From: a virus
IMG/VR virus record: IMGVR_UViG_3300031707_000225
Span: 1 to 21,091 of that record
DNA length: 21,091 bases
Strand: one strand, 5' to 3'
This document shows, in pieces, positions 1 to 7,431 of the stretch. The notes under the pieces are model-generated. The model was not told the origin of the DNA, ran no database searches, and saw only the letters and a list, made by a program, of their open reading frames with translations. The position numbers were made by a program, and so were the translations under genes. The stretch's first letter is position 1, and each line of letters starts with the position of its first letter.

Positions 1-912
1 GCAGCAACAGTATTTGCTCAAGTAGGAACAGTTAATGCTGATCTAGGGTTTGTATGTACTGCTGATGCAGGTGGTACAATAAACGTTACAGCAATTACCT
101 TCATTCAGTTCTCAACCTTTGCTGCGGGTATTACTCAATTAACTGGTGAGGCTACAGCAGGTCCTGGAAGTGGTAGTCAAGCAGTTACATTAACAAACTC
201 TGCCGTTATTGCAAAAACTTTGACAGGTTATTCAGCTAGTGCAGATACAGTTACAAGTTCAGATTCAATTCTGACAGCTATAGAACATATAGATGGTAAT
301 GACGCATTAAAGTTGCCTTTAGCAGGTGGTACTCTTACAGGTGCTCTAACAATTAATCCAGTAAGTAATCAATTAGTTCTTGGTGGGGTAAGTGTAGGTT
401 ATAAAGTAACTATTTCTTCAACAGCTCCCGGAGCAAATAGAGTATTAACTATTCCAGCACCTACAGGAAATAGAAACTTCTTAATCTCTGGAGAAGCTGC
501 AATCGTAACAGGAGATATTAATGCAAGTGCAGCTATTACTCTAGCTAAGTTAGCTAGTATTGGTGCAGCTAAGATTATAGTAGGAAATGTTTCTAACGTT
601 GCAGCCGCAGTTGATATGTCTGGAGATGCTACTATTGATAATGCAGGCGTTATTACTCTAAGTGCAACCGCACTTGGAACAACACACTTCGTTACTAGGT
701 CACTTCCCGCAACTGGAGATATTGATGGAAGTAACAGAGTATTTACAACCACTGTTGCTCCAATTAGTGGAACAGAACACGTGTACTTAAATGGTGTGCT
801 TCAAAATGCAGGTTCAGGTAAAGACTATCAAATAGCTACGAATACAATTACTTTCGAAACAGGTAATGCTCCAAAGACAGGTAGTGTATTATTGATCTCT
901 TATCACAAATAA
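1..912 (+). CDS. Tail fibre-like repeat protein, 5' end outside window
   Basis: The frame is open from base 1, so this is the last 303 residues of a longer protein. The first in-frame start-like codon, TTG at 220, lies in continuous coding sequence and is not the start. The visible part is beta-rich, low in charge and rich in A, T, G, S and V, as in trimeric phage fibres. It holds a module with VTSSDSILTAIEHIDGN and GGTLTG (about bases 250-350), a module with TIPAPTGNRNF and IVTGDINASA (about 450-660), and a C-terminal unit with VYLNGVLQNAGSGKDY ending in ILLISYHK-like strands (VLLISYHK). The last unit resembles 'LNGVLQ' end domains common in phage fibres. The first two modules recur in the 929-aa protein at 3799. 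The role in host attachment is inferred from composition and motifs; confidence is high for a structural fibre-type protein and low for its exact place on the virion. Confidence 0.8.
   Translation, partial: AATVFAQVGTVNADLGFVCTADAGGTINVTAITFIQFSTFAAGITQLTGEATAGPGSGSQAVTLTNSAVIAKTLTGYSASADTVTSSDSILTAIEHIDGNDALKLPLAGGTLTGALTINPVSNQLVLGGVSVGYKVTISSTAPGANRVLTIPAPTGNRNFLISGEAAIVTGDINASAAITLAKLASIGAAKIIVGNVSNVAAAVDMSGDATIDNAGVITLSATALGTTHFVTRSLPATGDIDGSNRVFTTTVAPISGTEHVYLNGVLQNAGSGKDYQIATNTITFETGNAPKTGSVLLISYHK
451..483 (+). repeat. 33-bp exact repeat, copy A (fibre module)
   Basis: This 33-bp stretch, encoding the IPAPTGNRNFL part of a fibre module, is identical to 4078-4110 in the 929-aa fibre gene. 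The surrounding 80 bases are also close to identical, including the stretch encoding VTGDINASA. The conservation at DNA level suggests recent duplication or recombination between fibre genes. Confidence 0.85.
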
Positions 913-962
913 CCGTAAAATCGGTGGCTAGGTTACTTATAGCATTATAATAGAGTTTAAAC

Positions 963-1016
963 AGGGATGAAATAACTGGTAGTAGGAACTTTGTTTCTTC
1001 TACCAGTTACTTCCCT
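963..1016 (+). terminator. Strong intergenic hairpin, possible terminator or RNA-processing structure
   Basis: A 16-nt arm at 974-989 pairs with 993-1008 around a 3-nt loop, with one mismatch and one G:T wobble (core AACTGGTAG / CTACCAGTT). An outer AGGGA (963-967) pairs with TCCCT (1012-1016). The structure lies just behind the first fibre gene. The bases after it (AGATAAGATT) are not a U tract, so a classic intrinsic terminator is not certain. Partial attenuation or transcript stabilisation before the next gene is equally possible. Confidence 0.5.
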
Positions 1017-1040
1017 AGATAAGATTAGAGGAGAAATAAC

Positions 1041-1328
1041 ATGAAAGAAAAAGACATGAAGTCTGAAGTAAAACAAGAAGTTAAACCTGAAGTAAAACCC
1101 ATTGTACAAGAAACAAATGATTTTAGAGAGTTGTATGGTAAATTAAGAAATGAAATTAGTAAGGCTAAAGAAACATATAGAACTATGTCGACACAAACAG
1201 ACGAAGCAATAAATGTACGTGTACGAGAATTAGAAATATTAAAAATTAGAAAGGTGAAATTAGAAGGTGCTATTGAAGCTACTGAAGAGCTTTTAAAGAC
1301 AGCCTTACCTTCTAATAATAAACAATAA
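1041..1328 (+). CDS. Small charged coiled-coil protein, function unknown
   Basis: This 95-residue protein has a clear ribosome binding site (GAGGAG at about 1028-1033) in front of the ATG. The first 25 residues are a K/E/V-rich, P-punctuated tail (KSEVKQEVKPEVKP) that is probably disordered. Residues about 30-90 are predicted helical with heptad-like spacing (RVRELEILKIRKVKLEGAIEATEELL). There is no signal peptide and no membrane segment. It follows a fibre gene directly, and a second small coiled-coil gene at 7101 follows the other fibre genes, so a role as fibre assembly chaperone or trimerisation/attachment helper is possible. That is inference from position only; I do not recognise the family. 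Confidence 0.75.
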   Translation: MKEKDMKSEVKQEVKPEVKPIVQETNDFRELYGKLRNEISKAKETYRTMSTQTDEAINVRVRELEILKIRKVKLEGAIEATEELLKTALPSNNKQ

Positions 1329-1330
1329 TA

Positions 1331-1582
1331 GTGATATACAAAACGGGACAAACAGTAAATTGTGAACTAAAATTAAAAATTTTAAGAGCGTTTGCCCTTG
1401 ATGGAAACGTTTACTATATTTTTGGTGTTTTGAAAAAAGATACACCACTTAGATATATAGTTGATCATCTTTATGGTGTATTAAATGTAGAAGGTAGTCA
1501 TGACAGTATTCCATTGGATGCATATGCAAAAGCTGAACAGTTAATTCAAAATGAAAATTTGTTAAACAAGATAGATGAATAA
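1331..1582 (+). CDS. Small hypothetical protein, GTG start
   Basis: This 83-residue frame begins with GTG two bases after the previous stop codon. No Shine-Dalgarno sequence is visible upstream and there is no in-frame ATG, so initiation probably depends on coupling to translation of the 95-aa gene. The first half is beta-like (VYYIFGVL), followed by a DAYAKAEQLIQNENLL helix. It contains no cysteine motif apart from one Cys near the N-terminus and no recognisable domain. It sits between a coiled-coil gene and the 729-aa fibre gene. Function is not assignable; the compact packing and lack of stop codons support a real gene. Confidence 0.6.
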   Translation: MIYKTGQTVNCELKLKILRAFALDGNVYYIFGVLKKDTPLRYIVDHLYGVLNVEGSHDSIPLDAYAKAEQLIQNENLLNKIDE

Positions 1583-1595
1583 ATAGGATTTAATT

Positions 1596-3785
1596 ATGGG
1601 AAAAACTCAAATTGGCGGCGGACAAATTAAAGATGGTGACATCACATCCGATGATATTGGAGACGCCGCTGTAAGAGGAACTACAGCTAACACTGCGGGA
1701 ACACAGCAAGAGATTGCTCAAGGAACTATTTCAACTCCTGATTTAAGAAATGATGCTGTTGACGCTACAAAACTTTTAGAAACCGATTCTTATGTAGTGG
1801 GTGCATTAACTATAAATAGTACTACAAAAGCTTTCTTACCTCCCAGGATGACAACTACTCAAAGAGATGATATTGCTACTCCTAGTGCAGGAATGTTGAT
1901 TTATAATAATAGTGATAGTGCATTAAATATTTACACAAACGCTTGGCTTTCTTTCTCTACAGGAGGAGCAAATACAACTTTATCCAACTTAGCTGATACC
2001 GTTGCAATAAACAAAAACTTAAACAATTTTAGTGCGGGAACAATCACAGCTAGTTTAACGGGTGCTGCAAGCCTTAACCTTCTTTTAACGGGTGGAACTT
2101 TAACAGGAGACTTAACTCTAGCAAATAATAAAACTTTAATCTTACAAGAAGCTACAGGTAATGGTACTGATAGTGTAACTATCAAGACTCCAGCAGCATT
2201 AGCTGCAAGTTATACACTTACACTTCCTGTAGATGATGGAACAAGTACACAAGTGCTTACTACAGATGGATCAGGTGTACTTAGTTGGACTACTCCAGCT
2301 GGAACAGTTAATACAGGAACACAATATCAATTAGCTTTTTATGCTACATCTACTAATGCTGTTAGTGGAAATTCTAGTATAACAACGAATGCTTCAAATC
2401 AACTATTAGTTCCCGTTGGCACAGCAACTGCTCCATCTATAACTTTCGCTGGAGATCTTAGTACAGGTATTTATCATATTGGAGCAAATAATTTAGGTAT
2501 ATCAACTAATGGAGTATTAAGGATTCCAGATAGTGTAACTACATCTACCCCAAGTATTGCATATGTAACAGATGCTACTAATGGTATATATTTTGATTCC
2601 TTGGGAACAGTTTTTGTTATTGGTGGAGCTTTTCAATTAAGAACAACGGCAGCCCGTATAACAACTAATGTGCCGCTTAGACTTGAGAATGGTACAGCTG
2701 CCGCTCCCGCAGTTACTTTTGTGGGATCCGCTTGGGATTCAGATTCAGGTTTATATTGGGTTGGAGAAAATGATTTAGGAATATCAACAAATGGTACACT
2801 AAGATTAGACGTTAGTACAACTGCTATTACTTCTACATTACCAATAGTTCTTCCAATTGGAGCAATTGGAACACCATCTTTAACGTTTGCTGGTGATACA
2901 GATACAGGTATTTATAGTGGGGGATCAAACATACTTGGACTTGTGGTAAATGGTAAACATGTTTTTGCATCAAATACAACTGAGGTTTACCTTTACTCAA
3001 ATGGAGTAGCGAAATTTTACTTAGATGCTACTAGTATAACAGCAGTACTACCATTTTATGCAGCAGATGGAACAGCAGCTGCACCATCTTTAACGTTTGC
3101 TAGTGATACTAATACGGGAATTTATCGATTAGCGGCTGATGAACTCGGTATTGTATGTAACGGTACTTTGGCCGGTGATTTTTTTGCTAGTGGTGTTAAT
3201 CTTTATGCAAGTGGAGTAGCAAAGTTTTCTTGTGATGCGAATGGATGTAATGTCGCTATGACCGATGGGACAGCAGCGGCCCCGTTAATAAGGTTTAGTG
3301 CAGACACAGACACAGGTATTTATAGAGTTGGTACAGATGATTTAGGTTTATCAACAAATGGTACACTAAGATTAGACGTTAGTACAACTGCTATTACTTC
3401 TACATTACCAATAGTTCTTCCAAATGGAACAGCAACTGCACCATCTTTAACGTTTGCTAGTGATACTAATACAGGTATTTATAGAGGTGGAGCTGATCAG
3501 ATAAACTTCTCAGCAGGTGGTGGAAATTACGCTTGGATAAATACCACGGCTTTTACTTTTAACACAGATATTCTACCAAATGATGATAACGCTCAAAATT
3601 GCGGATCTGCTGGTAAACGATGGAAACTTGTTCGTGGAGTAACAATTACTCCAGGAGATTTAAAATTTGAAAACGATTGGGTTATGACTGAAGGAGAAAA
3701 AATTGGTTGTCCAGAAGAAGGAATTGTAGTTGTATCTCCAACAGGTAAAAAATATAAAATAAATTTAACAGAGATTGTAGAATAA
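1596..3785 (+). CDS. Tail fibre / adhesion protein with seven GIY-type repeats (729 aa)
   Basis: The start is the ATG behind AGGAT. Residues 1-80 form an acidic, Q/G-rich N-terminal region (QIKDGDITSDDIGDAAV) of the kind that begins many phage fibres. About residues 83-120 carry PPRMTTTQRDDI and GMLIYNN, a motif frequent in fibre proteins. A GGTLTG module follows (about 165), then a TVNTGTQYQLAFY module (about 237). Residues about 272-665 hold seven units of roughly 50-65 residues built on A-P-S-L-T-F-x-x-D-T-x-T-G-I-Y followed by LGISTNGTLRLD. The C-terminal 60 residues (WVMTEGEKIGCPEEG) differ and may be the tip. The protein lacks any hydrophobic signal. The likely role is a trimeric beta-structured fibre or decoration of the tail; receptor binding is inferred, not shown. 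Two units are almost identical at DNA level. Confidence 0.82.
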   Translation: MGKTQIGGGQIKDGDITSDDIGDAAVRGTTANTAGTQQEIAQGTISTPDLRNDAVDATKLLETDSYVVGALTINSTTKAFLPPRMTTTQRDDIATPSAGMLIYNNSDSALNIYTNAWLSFSTGGANTTLSNLADTVAINKNLNNFSAGTITASLTGAASLNLLLTGGTLTGDLTLANNKTLILQEATGNGTDSVTIKTPAALAASYTLTLPVDDGTSTQVLTTDGSGVLSWTTPAGTVNTGTQYQLAFYATSTNAVSGNSSITTNASNQLLVPVGTATAPSITFAGDLSTGIYHIGANNLGISTNGVLRIPDSVTTSTPSIAYVTDATNGIYFDSLGTVFVIGGAFQLRTTAARITTNVPLRLENGTAAAPAVTFVGSAWDSDSGLYWVGENDLGISTNGTLRLDVSTTAITSTLPIVLPIGAIGTPSLTFAGDTDTGIYSGGSNILGLVVNGKHVFASNTTEVYLYSNGVAKFYLDATSITAVLPFYAADGTAAAPSLTFASDTNTGIYRLAADELGIVCNGTLAGDFFASGVNLYASGVAKFSCDANGCNVAMTDGTAAAPLIRFSADTDTGIYRVGTDDLGLSTNGTLRLDVSTTAITSTLPIVLPNGTATAPSLTFASDTNTGIYRGGADQINFSAGGGNYAWINTTAFTFNTDILPNDDNAQNCGSAGKRWKLVRGVTITPGDLKFENDWVMTEGEKIGCPEEGIVVVSPTGKKYKINLTEIVE
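2366..2413 (+). repeat. 48-bp exact repeat shared by two fibre genes, copy A
   Basis: This stretch encodes GNSSITTNASNQLLVP and is identical over 48 bp to 4968-5015 in the 929-aa gene. The protein modules around both copies are homologous (GTQYQLA upstream, APS-TF-G-D downstream), so this is a shared fibre module whose DNA has hardly diverged at its centre. Confidence 0.88.
2782..2856 (+). repeat. 75-bp exact direct repeat within the 729-aa fibre gene, copy A
   Basis: The 75 bases encoding STNGTLRLDVSTTAITSTLP and flanking residues recur without change at 3349-3423, 567 bp downstream and in the same frame. Recombination between the copies would remove or add 189 residues (three repeat units) without a frameshift. 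Confidence 0.9.
3079..3115 (+). repeat. 37-bp exact direct repeat, copy A
   Basis: The 37 bases encoding APSLTFASDTNT are identical to 3436-3472, 357 bp downstream in frame. They mark the conserved start of the fibre repeat unit. Confidence 0.85.
3349..3423 (+). repeat. 75-bp exact direct repeat, copy B
   Basis: This is the second copy of the 75-bp block at 2782-2856. The first base outside the block differs on each side (A/T at 2781/3348 and T/A at 2857/3424). Confidence 0.9.
3436..3472 (+). repeat. 37-bp exact direct repeat, copy B
   Basis: This is the second copy of 3079-3115 and opens the seventh repeat unit of the 729-aa fibre. Confidence 0.85.
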
Positions 3786-3798
3786 GAGAGGAATTTCA

Positions 3799-6588
3799 AT
3801 GGGAACACTTTGGAATGTGGATGGAACAACGGGACAAATTAAAATAGAAGATGGAACAGTATCTGCTCTTGCATTAACCTTTATATCAGATCCAAACACC
3901 GGTATTTATCATGTTGGAACAGATGATTTAGCTTTAGCAACCAATGGAACACAAGCATTAGAAATAAATAGTACTCAACAAATTGTTGTTCCAAAAACAT
4001 CTAATCAAATTATATTGGGAACTACAAATACTGTAACACTATCATTTTCTGCTCCTGTAACTTCTAGAACTTTAACAATTCCAGCACCTACAGGAAATAG
4101 AAACTTCTTACTTTCTGGAGAAGCTCAAATAGTAACAGGAGATATTAATGCAAGTGCAAATATTGTTCTGAGTCAATTAGCTAGTATTACTGATGGTCAT
4201 ATTATTGTAGGTGCCGTTACTACAGGTACTCCTACTAGTGTTACTATGTCTAGTGAAGCTTCAATTATTAATACTGGAGCCGTTACATTATCTAATGCTG
4301 CTGTCATTGGAAAAGTTTTAACAGGATTTACTTCAGGTTCAGGTTCAGTAACGTCTTCAGATTCAATTTTAGCAGCTATTCAACACTTAGATGGTAACGT
4401 TGGTACAAAATTAAATCTTAGTGGTGGTACTTTAACTGGAAGTGTTTTACCCTCGAGCTCTTCATGTAATTTAGGATCTGGAACGCAGGAATGGGGATTA
4501 GTTTATAGTGGTGGTTACATTGTAGGAAACCCTACTACTCCTGGTTACTTACAGTTATGGAGCGGAGGTCTTAAATACATAGACATATGGGCAGTAACAC
4601 CTAGTGTTAATAGCAATTATACAATAAGAGATGTTGGAGCAAATGCTGATTTTGTAATGACAGAAGGTACCCAAACACTCAACGGTAGTAAAACATTTAG
4701 TTCTGATCTTACTATTTTTGGGAATAAAGCCTTAATTATAAATGATGGAGAAGGAACTCCAAAAACTGTAACTATTAAAACTCCAGCAACTTTAACGGCA
4801 AGTTATAATATGATTCTTCCTGTAAATCATGGGGCTGCCGGAGAATATTTAAAAGATGCTGCCGGGGATGGTATTTTAAGTTGGGACTCTCCAACCGGTT
4901 CAGGAACAGTTAATTCGGGAACACAATATCAATTAGCATATTATACGACTACTGGGACAACTGTAGATGGAAATTCTAGTATAACAACGAATGCTTCAAA
5001 TCAACTATTAGTTCCTGCTGGATTGGTAACGGCACCCTCTTTGACGTTTACGGGTGACCCAAATACTGGTATTTTTTCTTCTGGAGTCGACCAAATTGGT
5101 TTTTCGTGTGGAGGAGTAATAAAAGCAGTTCTGTCATCTACTGATTTAGATGTGAAAGGAAGATTTTATGCAGCAGACGGAACAGTGGCTCTTCCAGCGT
5201 ATTCTTTTAATAGTGACCCAGATACAGGTATTTATAGAAGTGGAGCAAATGAATTAACTCTTGTAACAGGCGGAGGAAGTGCAACTGGAAATACTGTTTT
5301 TACATTGTATGGCTCTGGTGGAACTGAAGTATACCAAGATGCTAATACGAGTACTTTTCTTAGGGTTTATAATGGAAATGTTGGAAGTAGAACGGCTACA
5401 ACTTCTGTTATGTCTCTTACAAACAGATCAACATCGATGGATGGTAGTATTGCTCTTGTTAAATACGCTCTTGGTCATTCAGGAACATATTCAAATGGAT
5501 CACCCACAAGTAATTCAGGAGCTATTACAATATCTAGTGATCAAATTGCTCGTTGGGCATGGGAAATGGGAACTAGTGGTAACGAAGGTATTTACTATAA
5601 TTCACAAACATATGGTGGAGTAGCTAGATTAACTAATACTGGTAGATGGTTAGTTTCTGATGGAACAGCAACAGATCCTTCATTGTCTTTCTTAAACGAT
5701 CTTGGTACAGGTATGTATTCCGGGGGAGTTACTAATCTTCGTTTCGCAACTGTTGGAGTTGGTAGGTGGCAGATTAATTCAACGGGTGACTTTGGTATTG
5801 TTACGGGTAATGCTGGAGTAATTAGTACGTCAGATGGTACAGCTGCAGGACCATCATATAGTTTTTTAAGTGATACAGATACAGGTATTTATAAAGCAAA
5901 TACAAATGTACTTGGGTTTTCTGCAGGAAGTACAGGTGCACAAATGTTTTTGACTAATACAACGTTGCAACTTAATTCTCCGTTGGTTGCAATACGTAAT
6001 GTTGTAGGTTCAGTTACCGTTCCATCATATAGTTTTGATGTTTCTCCGACGGATAACGGAACAGGAATTTATTGGGTTAGTGCAGGTAAAATAGGAATTA
6101 CGTTAGCAGGAACAAAATATGTAGATTTATCTACAACAGCAGTAACAATTTCTGCTCCTTTAATTGCTAAAGGAACAATAACAAATGATTCTGCTGCTGC
6201 CAGCTATATTGGTGAGTATATTGAGTCAGTGGTTGGACCTGTTAATCCTACTGCTTCTGAAACTTGGTATAATATGGCATCCATATCCTTAACAGCAGGA
6301 GATTGGGATGTTTCTCTTATGGAAGATTTTTCAAGTGGTGCAACTAATACAGCGTATTATGCTGGAATTTCTGCTGATGCAACTCCCAGTAGTTTTTCGG
6401 ATAGCGTTATAGGATCGAATTACGCTTACAGTGGTGTTGCATCTAGTCTTCCAATGACTATGAGTATTCCAGTTTTCAGAGTATCTCTTGCTGCTGCTGA
6501 TGTTTACTATGCCAAATCAATGATCACTTATACAACACTAGGTGGAGCAAACAGCAGAGGAAGATTGTCAGCAAGGAGAGTAAGATAA
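3799..6588 (+). CDS. Large modular tail fibre / receptor-binding candidate (929 aa)
   Basis: The start is the ATG behind AGAGAGGA, 13 bases after the 729-aa gene. Modules in order: a TFISDPNTGIYHVG unit (about residue 20-65); TIPAPTGNRNF with VTGDINASA (about 93-165); VTSSDSILAAIQHLDGN with GGTLTG (about 184-220); a region with FVMTEGTQTLNGSKTF (about 285-300) of the kind seen in fibres; GTQYQLAYY and SSITTNASN (about 372-410); then five further TGIY-type units between about 412 and 790. A unique 130-residue stretch with Trp (about 490-620) interrupts them. The last ~135 residues form a distinct end domain (LTAGDWDVS, then a VYYAKSMITY strand, ending RGRLSARRVR) that looks like the beta-sandwich end domain of other phage adhesins, so it is the best receptor-binding candidate here. 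The assignment is from motifs and layout, not from a database. Confidence 0.82.
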   Translation: MGTLWNVDGTTGQIKIEDGTVSALALTFISDPNTGIYHVGTDDLALATNGTQALEINSTQQIVVPKTSNQIILGTTNTVTLSFSAPVTSRTLTIPAPTGNRNFLLSGEAQIVTGDINASANIVLSQLASITDGHIIVGAVTTGTPTSVTMSSEASIINTGAVTLSNAAVIGKVLTGFTSGSGSVTSSDSILAAIQHLDGNVGTKLNLSGGTLTGSVLPSSSSCNLGSGTQEWGLVYSGGYIVGNPTTPGYLQLWSGGLKYIDIWAVTPSVNSNYTIRDVGANADFVMTEGTQTLNGSKTFSSDLTIFGNKALIINDGEGTPKTVTIKTPATLTASYNMILPVNHGAAGEYLKDAAGDGILSWDSPTGSGTVNSGTQYQLAYYTTTGTTVDGNSSITTNASNQLLVPAGLVTAPSLTFTGDPNTGIFSSGVDQIGFSCGGVIKAVLSSTDLDVKGRFYAADGTVALPAYSFNSDPDTGIYRSGANELTLVTGGGSATGNTVFTLYGSGGTEVYQDANTSTFLRVYNGNVGSRTATTSVMSLTNRSTSMDGSIALVKYALGHSGTYSNGSPTSNSGAITISSDQIARWAWEMGTSGNEGIYYNSQTYGGVARLTNTGRWLVSDGTATDPSLSFLNDLGTGMYSGGVTNLRFATVGVGRWQINSTGDFGIVTGNAGVISTSDGTAAGPSYSFLSDTDTGIYKANTNVLGFSAGSTGAQMFLTNTTLQLNSPLVAIRNVVGSVTVPSYSFDVSPTDNGTGIYWVSAGKIGITLAGTKYVDLSTTAVTISAPLIAKGTITNDSAAASYIGEYIESVVGPVNPTASETWYNMASISLTAGDWDVSLMEDFSSGATNTAYYAGISADATPSSFSDSVIGSNYAYSGVASSLPMTMSIPVFRVSLAAADVYYAKSMITYTTLGGANSRGRLSARRVR
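4078..4110 (+). repeat. 33-bp exact repeat, copy B (fibre module)
   Basis: Identical to 451-483 in the truncated upstream fibre gene; it encodes the IPAPTGNRNFL core of the shared module. Confidence 0.85.
4968..5015 (+). repeat. 48-bp exact repeat shared by two fibre genes, copy B
   Basis: Identical to 2366-2413 in the 729-aa gene; it encodes GNSSITTNASNQLLVP. Confidence 0.88.
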
Positions 6589-6740
6589 TGTTTATTGTAC
6601 AAATTAACAATGTAGATTGTAGTTGTCATACACAATCTATAGATGCAGAGACACAAAAACAAAGATATTTAGATTCAGGAATAGCAGAAGAAAATATTTT
6701 AATTATAGAGAAAGATACTTTTGAACCTTCACAAGAGTAA
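6588..6740 (+). CDS. 50-aa small protein overlapping the fibre stop codon
   Basis: The ATG shares its A with the last base of the fibre stop (TAATG), and a perfect AAGGAG at 6573-6578 sits nine bases upstream inside the fibre gene. The product begins MFIVQINNVDCSCHTQ, is acidic, has a C-S-C pair near residue 11-13 and a helix-like QKQRYLDSGIAEENILII region. It carries no signal or membrane segment. The coupled start and strong binding site argue for a real gene expressed in step with the 929-aa fibre. I do not recognise the family. Confidence 0.68.
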   Translation: MFIVQINNVDCSCHTQSIDAETQKQRYLDSGIAEENILIIEKDTFEPSQE

Positions 6741-6762
6741 TATGAAATTAAGGAGATAGCAA

Positions 6763-7035
6763 ATGGCTGACAAGATAATGTCGTGTGTAGTCGAAAAGAA
6801 TGCAAATGATGAAGTAATTCAATATACTGTTTCTTATGAAGTAGAACACGAAACAGCTAAAAATAGTTTTTGTGTTTGTGTGAAAGCTGAGGAAATGACT
6901 GATGCAATGAGTCAATCAGAAGCAATAACAAAAGCTAATGTTAAAGCTTTAGCTATTAAAGATGCATGGATTGCAATGTTGCCTCCATCAGTTAGTACAG
7001 TTCTTATTTCTGATCCACAAGATGTAACATTATAA
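6763..7035 (+). CDS. 90-aa hypothetical protein downstream of fibre
   Basis: The ATG is preceded by AAGGAG at a good distance. The N-terminal half is strand-like (SCVVEKNANDEVIQYTVSYEVE, ending near residue 30) and contains CVCV near residue 37-40. The second half is helical (EAITKANVKALAIKDAWIAM), followed by a short tail. Alternating strand and helix in 90 residues suggests a small alpha/beta fold. It lies 22 bases after the 50-aa gene and before a coiled-coil gene in the fibre-associated block. Function is unknown. Confidence 0.72.
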   Translation: MADKIMSCVVEKNANDEVIQYTVSYEVEHETAKNSFCVCVKAEEMTDAMSQSEAITKANVKALAIKDAWIAMLPPSVSTVLISDPQDVTL

Positions 7036-7065
7036 GTAACGAATGCAAAGAAGTTTTGAATAATA

Positions 7066-7086
7066 GTATGAAGTAGAGTATCATAC
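7066..7086 (+). repeat. Short inverted repeat before the 68-aa gene
   Basis: GTATGA (7066-7071) and TCATAC (7081-7086) are perfect inverted repeats around a 9-nt loop. They end just before the GAGGAG binding site of the next gene, so the hairpin could influence ribosome access. Six A/T-rich pairs make this a weak structure. Confidence 0.3.
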
Positions 7087-7100
7087 AGAGGAGAAAAGAA

Positions 7101-7307
7101 ATGGATCAAACACAGATTGAAACTCTTCTAGCTCAAAAGCAGGAAGATTATAAAAAAGTACTTGGACAACTTCAACAGTTAGAACAAGCTTATGCAAAGC
7201 AAAGAGATCAACTTTTAACTGCAGGAGTTGAACTGCAAGGTAGAATAAAAATGCTTCAAGAGTTGATGCCAAAAGCTGAAGTTATAGATATACCTAAAGC
7301 TGAGTAA
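7101..7307 (+). CDS. 68-aa coiled-coil protein, function unknown
   Basis: A strong GAGGAG precedes the ATG. Almost the whole protein (residues about 3-58) looks like one continuous amphipathic helix rich in Q, L, K and E (KVLGQLQQLEQAYAKQRDQLL), ending in a short tail with VIDIPKAE. It resembles the helical half of the 95-aa protein at 1041 in design, though similarity is too weak by eye to claim common descent. Both follow fibre genes, so a fibre-related helper or oligomerisation role is possible. There is no recognisable domain. Confidence 0.72.
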   Translation: MDQTQIETLLAQKQEDYKKVLGQLQQLEQAYAKQRDQLLTAGVELQGRIKMLQELMPKAEVIDIPKAE

Positions 7308-7374
7308 TAGTACAAAATATAATAGTAGTTGTGCTCGGAAGGTTAGAGCTAATATATAGATTTTTATAATAAAA

Positions 7375-7411
7375 GCAACAAGAATCAGAATATTCTCTGG
7401 TTTCTTGTTGC
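7375..7411 (+). terminator. Intergenic hairpin between fibre block and neck genes
   Basis: GCAACAAGAA (7375-7384) pairs perfectly with TTCTTGTTGC (7402-7411). The 17-nt middle can extend the stem through CAG/CTG and AAT/ATT with small bulges. The flanks are AAAA before and ATGTTTAAAA after, so the U tract is short. It lies in a 124-bp gap between the last small fibre-associated gene and the neck gene, a sensible place for a terminator or attenuator. Confidence 0.5.
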
Positions 7412-7431
7412 ATGTTTAAAAGGTTAAGAAA

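Noticed and set aside
220-912. Separate 230-aa gene starting at TTG 220
   Set aside because: The same frame is open to base 1 with fibre-like sequence, so this is an internal codon of a gene truncated by the window edge.
2400-3500. Regular repeats suggesting a CRISPR array or tandem-repeat locus
   Set aside because: The repeats are in-frame protein modules of a fibre gene, with unequal spacing and coding content.
5279-5623. 114-aa + strand frame inside the 929-aa fibre gene
   Set aside because: It is a shadow frame with Leu/Met/Gln-skewed content, no binding site, and lies wholly inside a well-supported gene.
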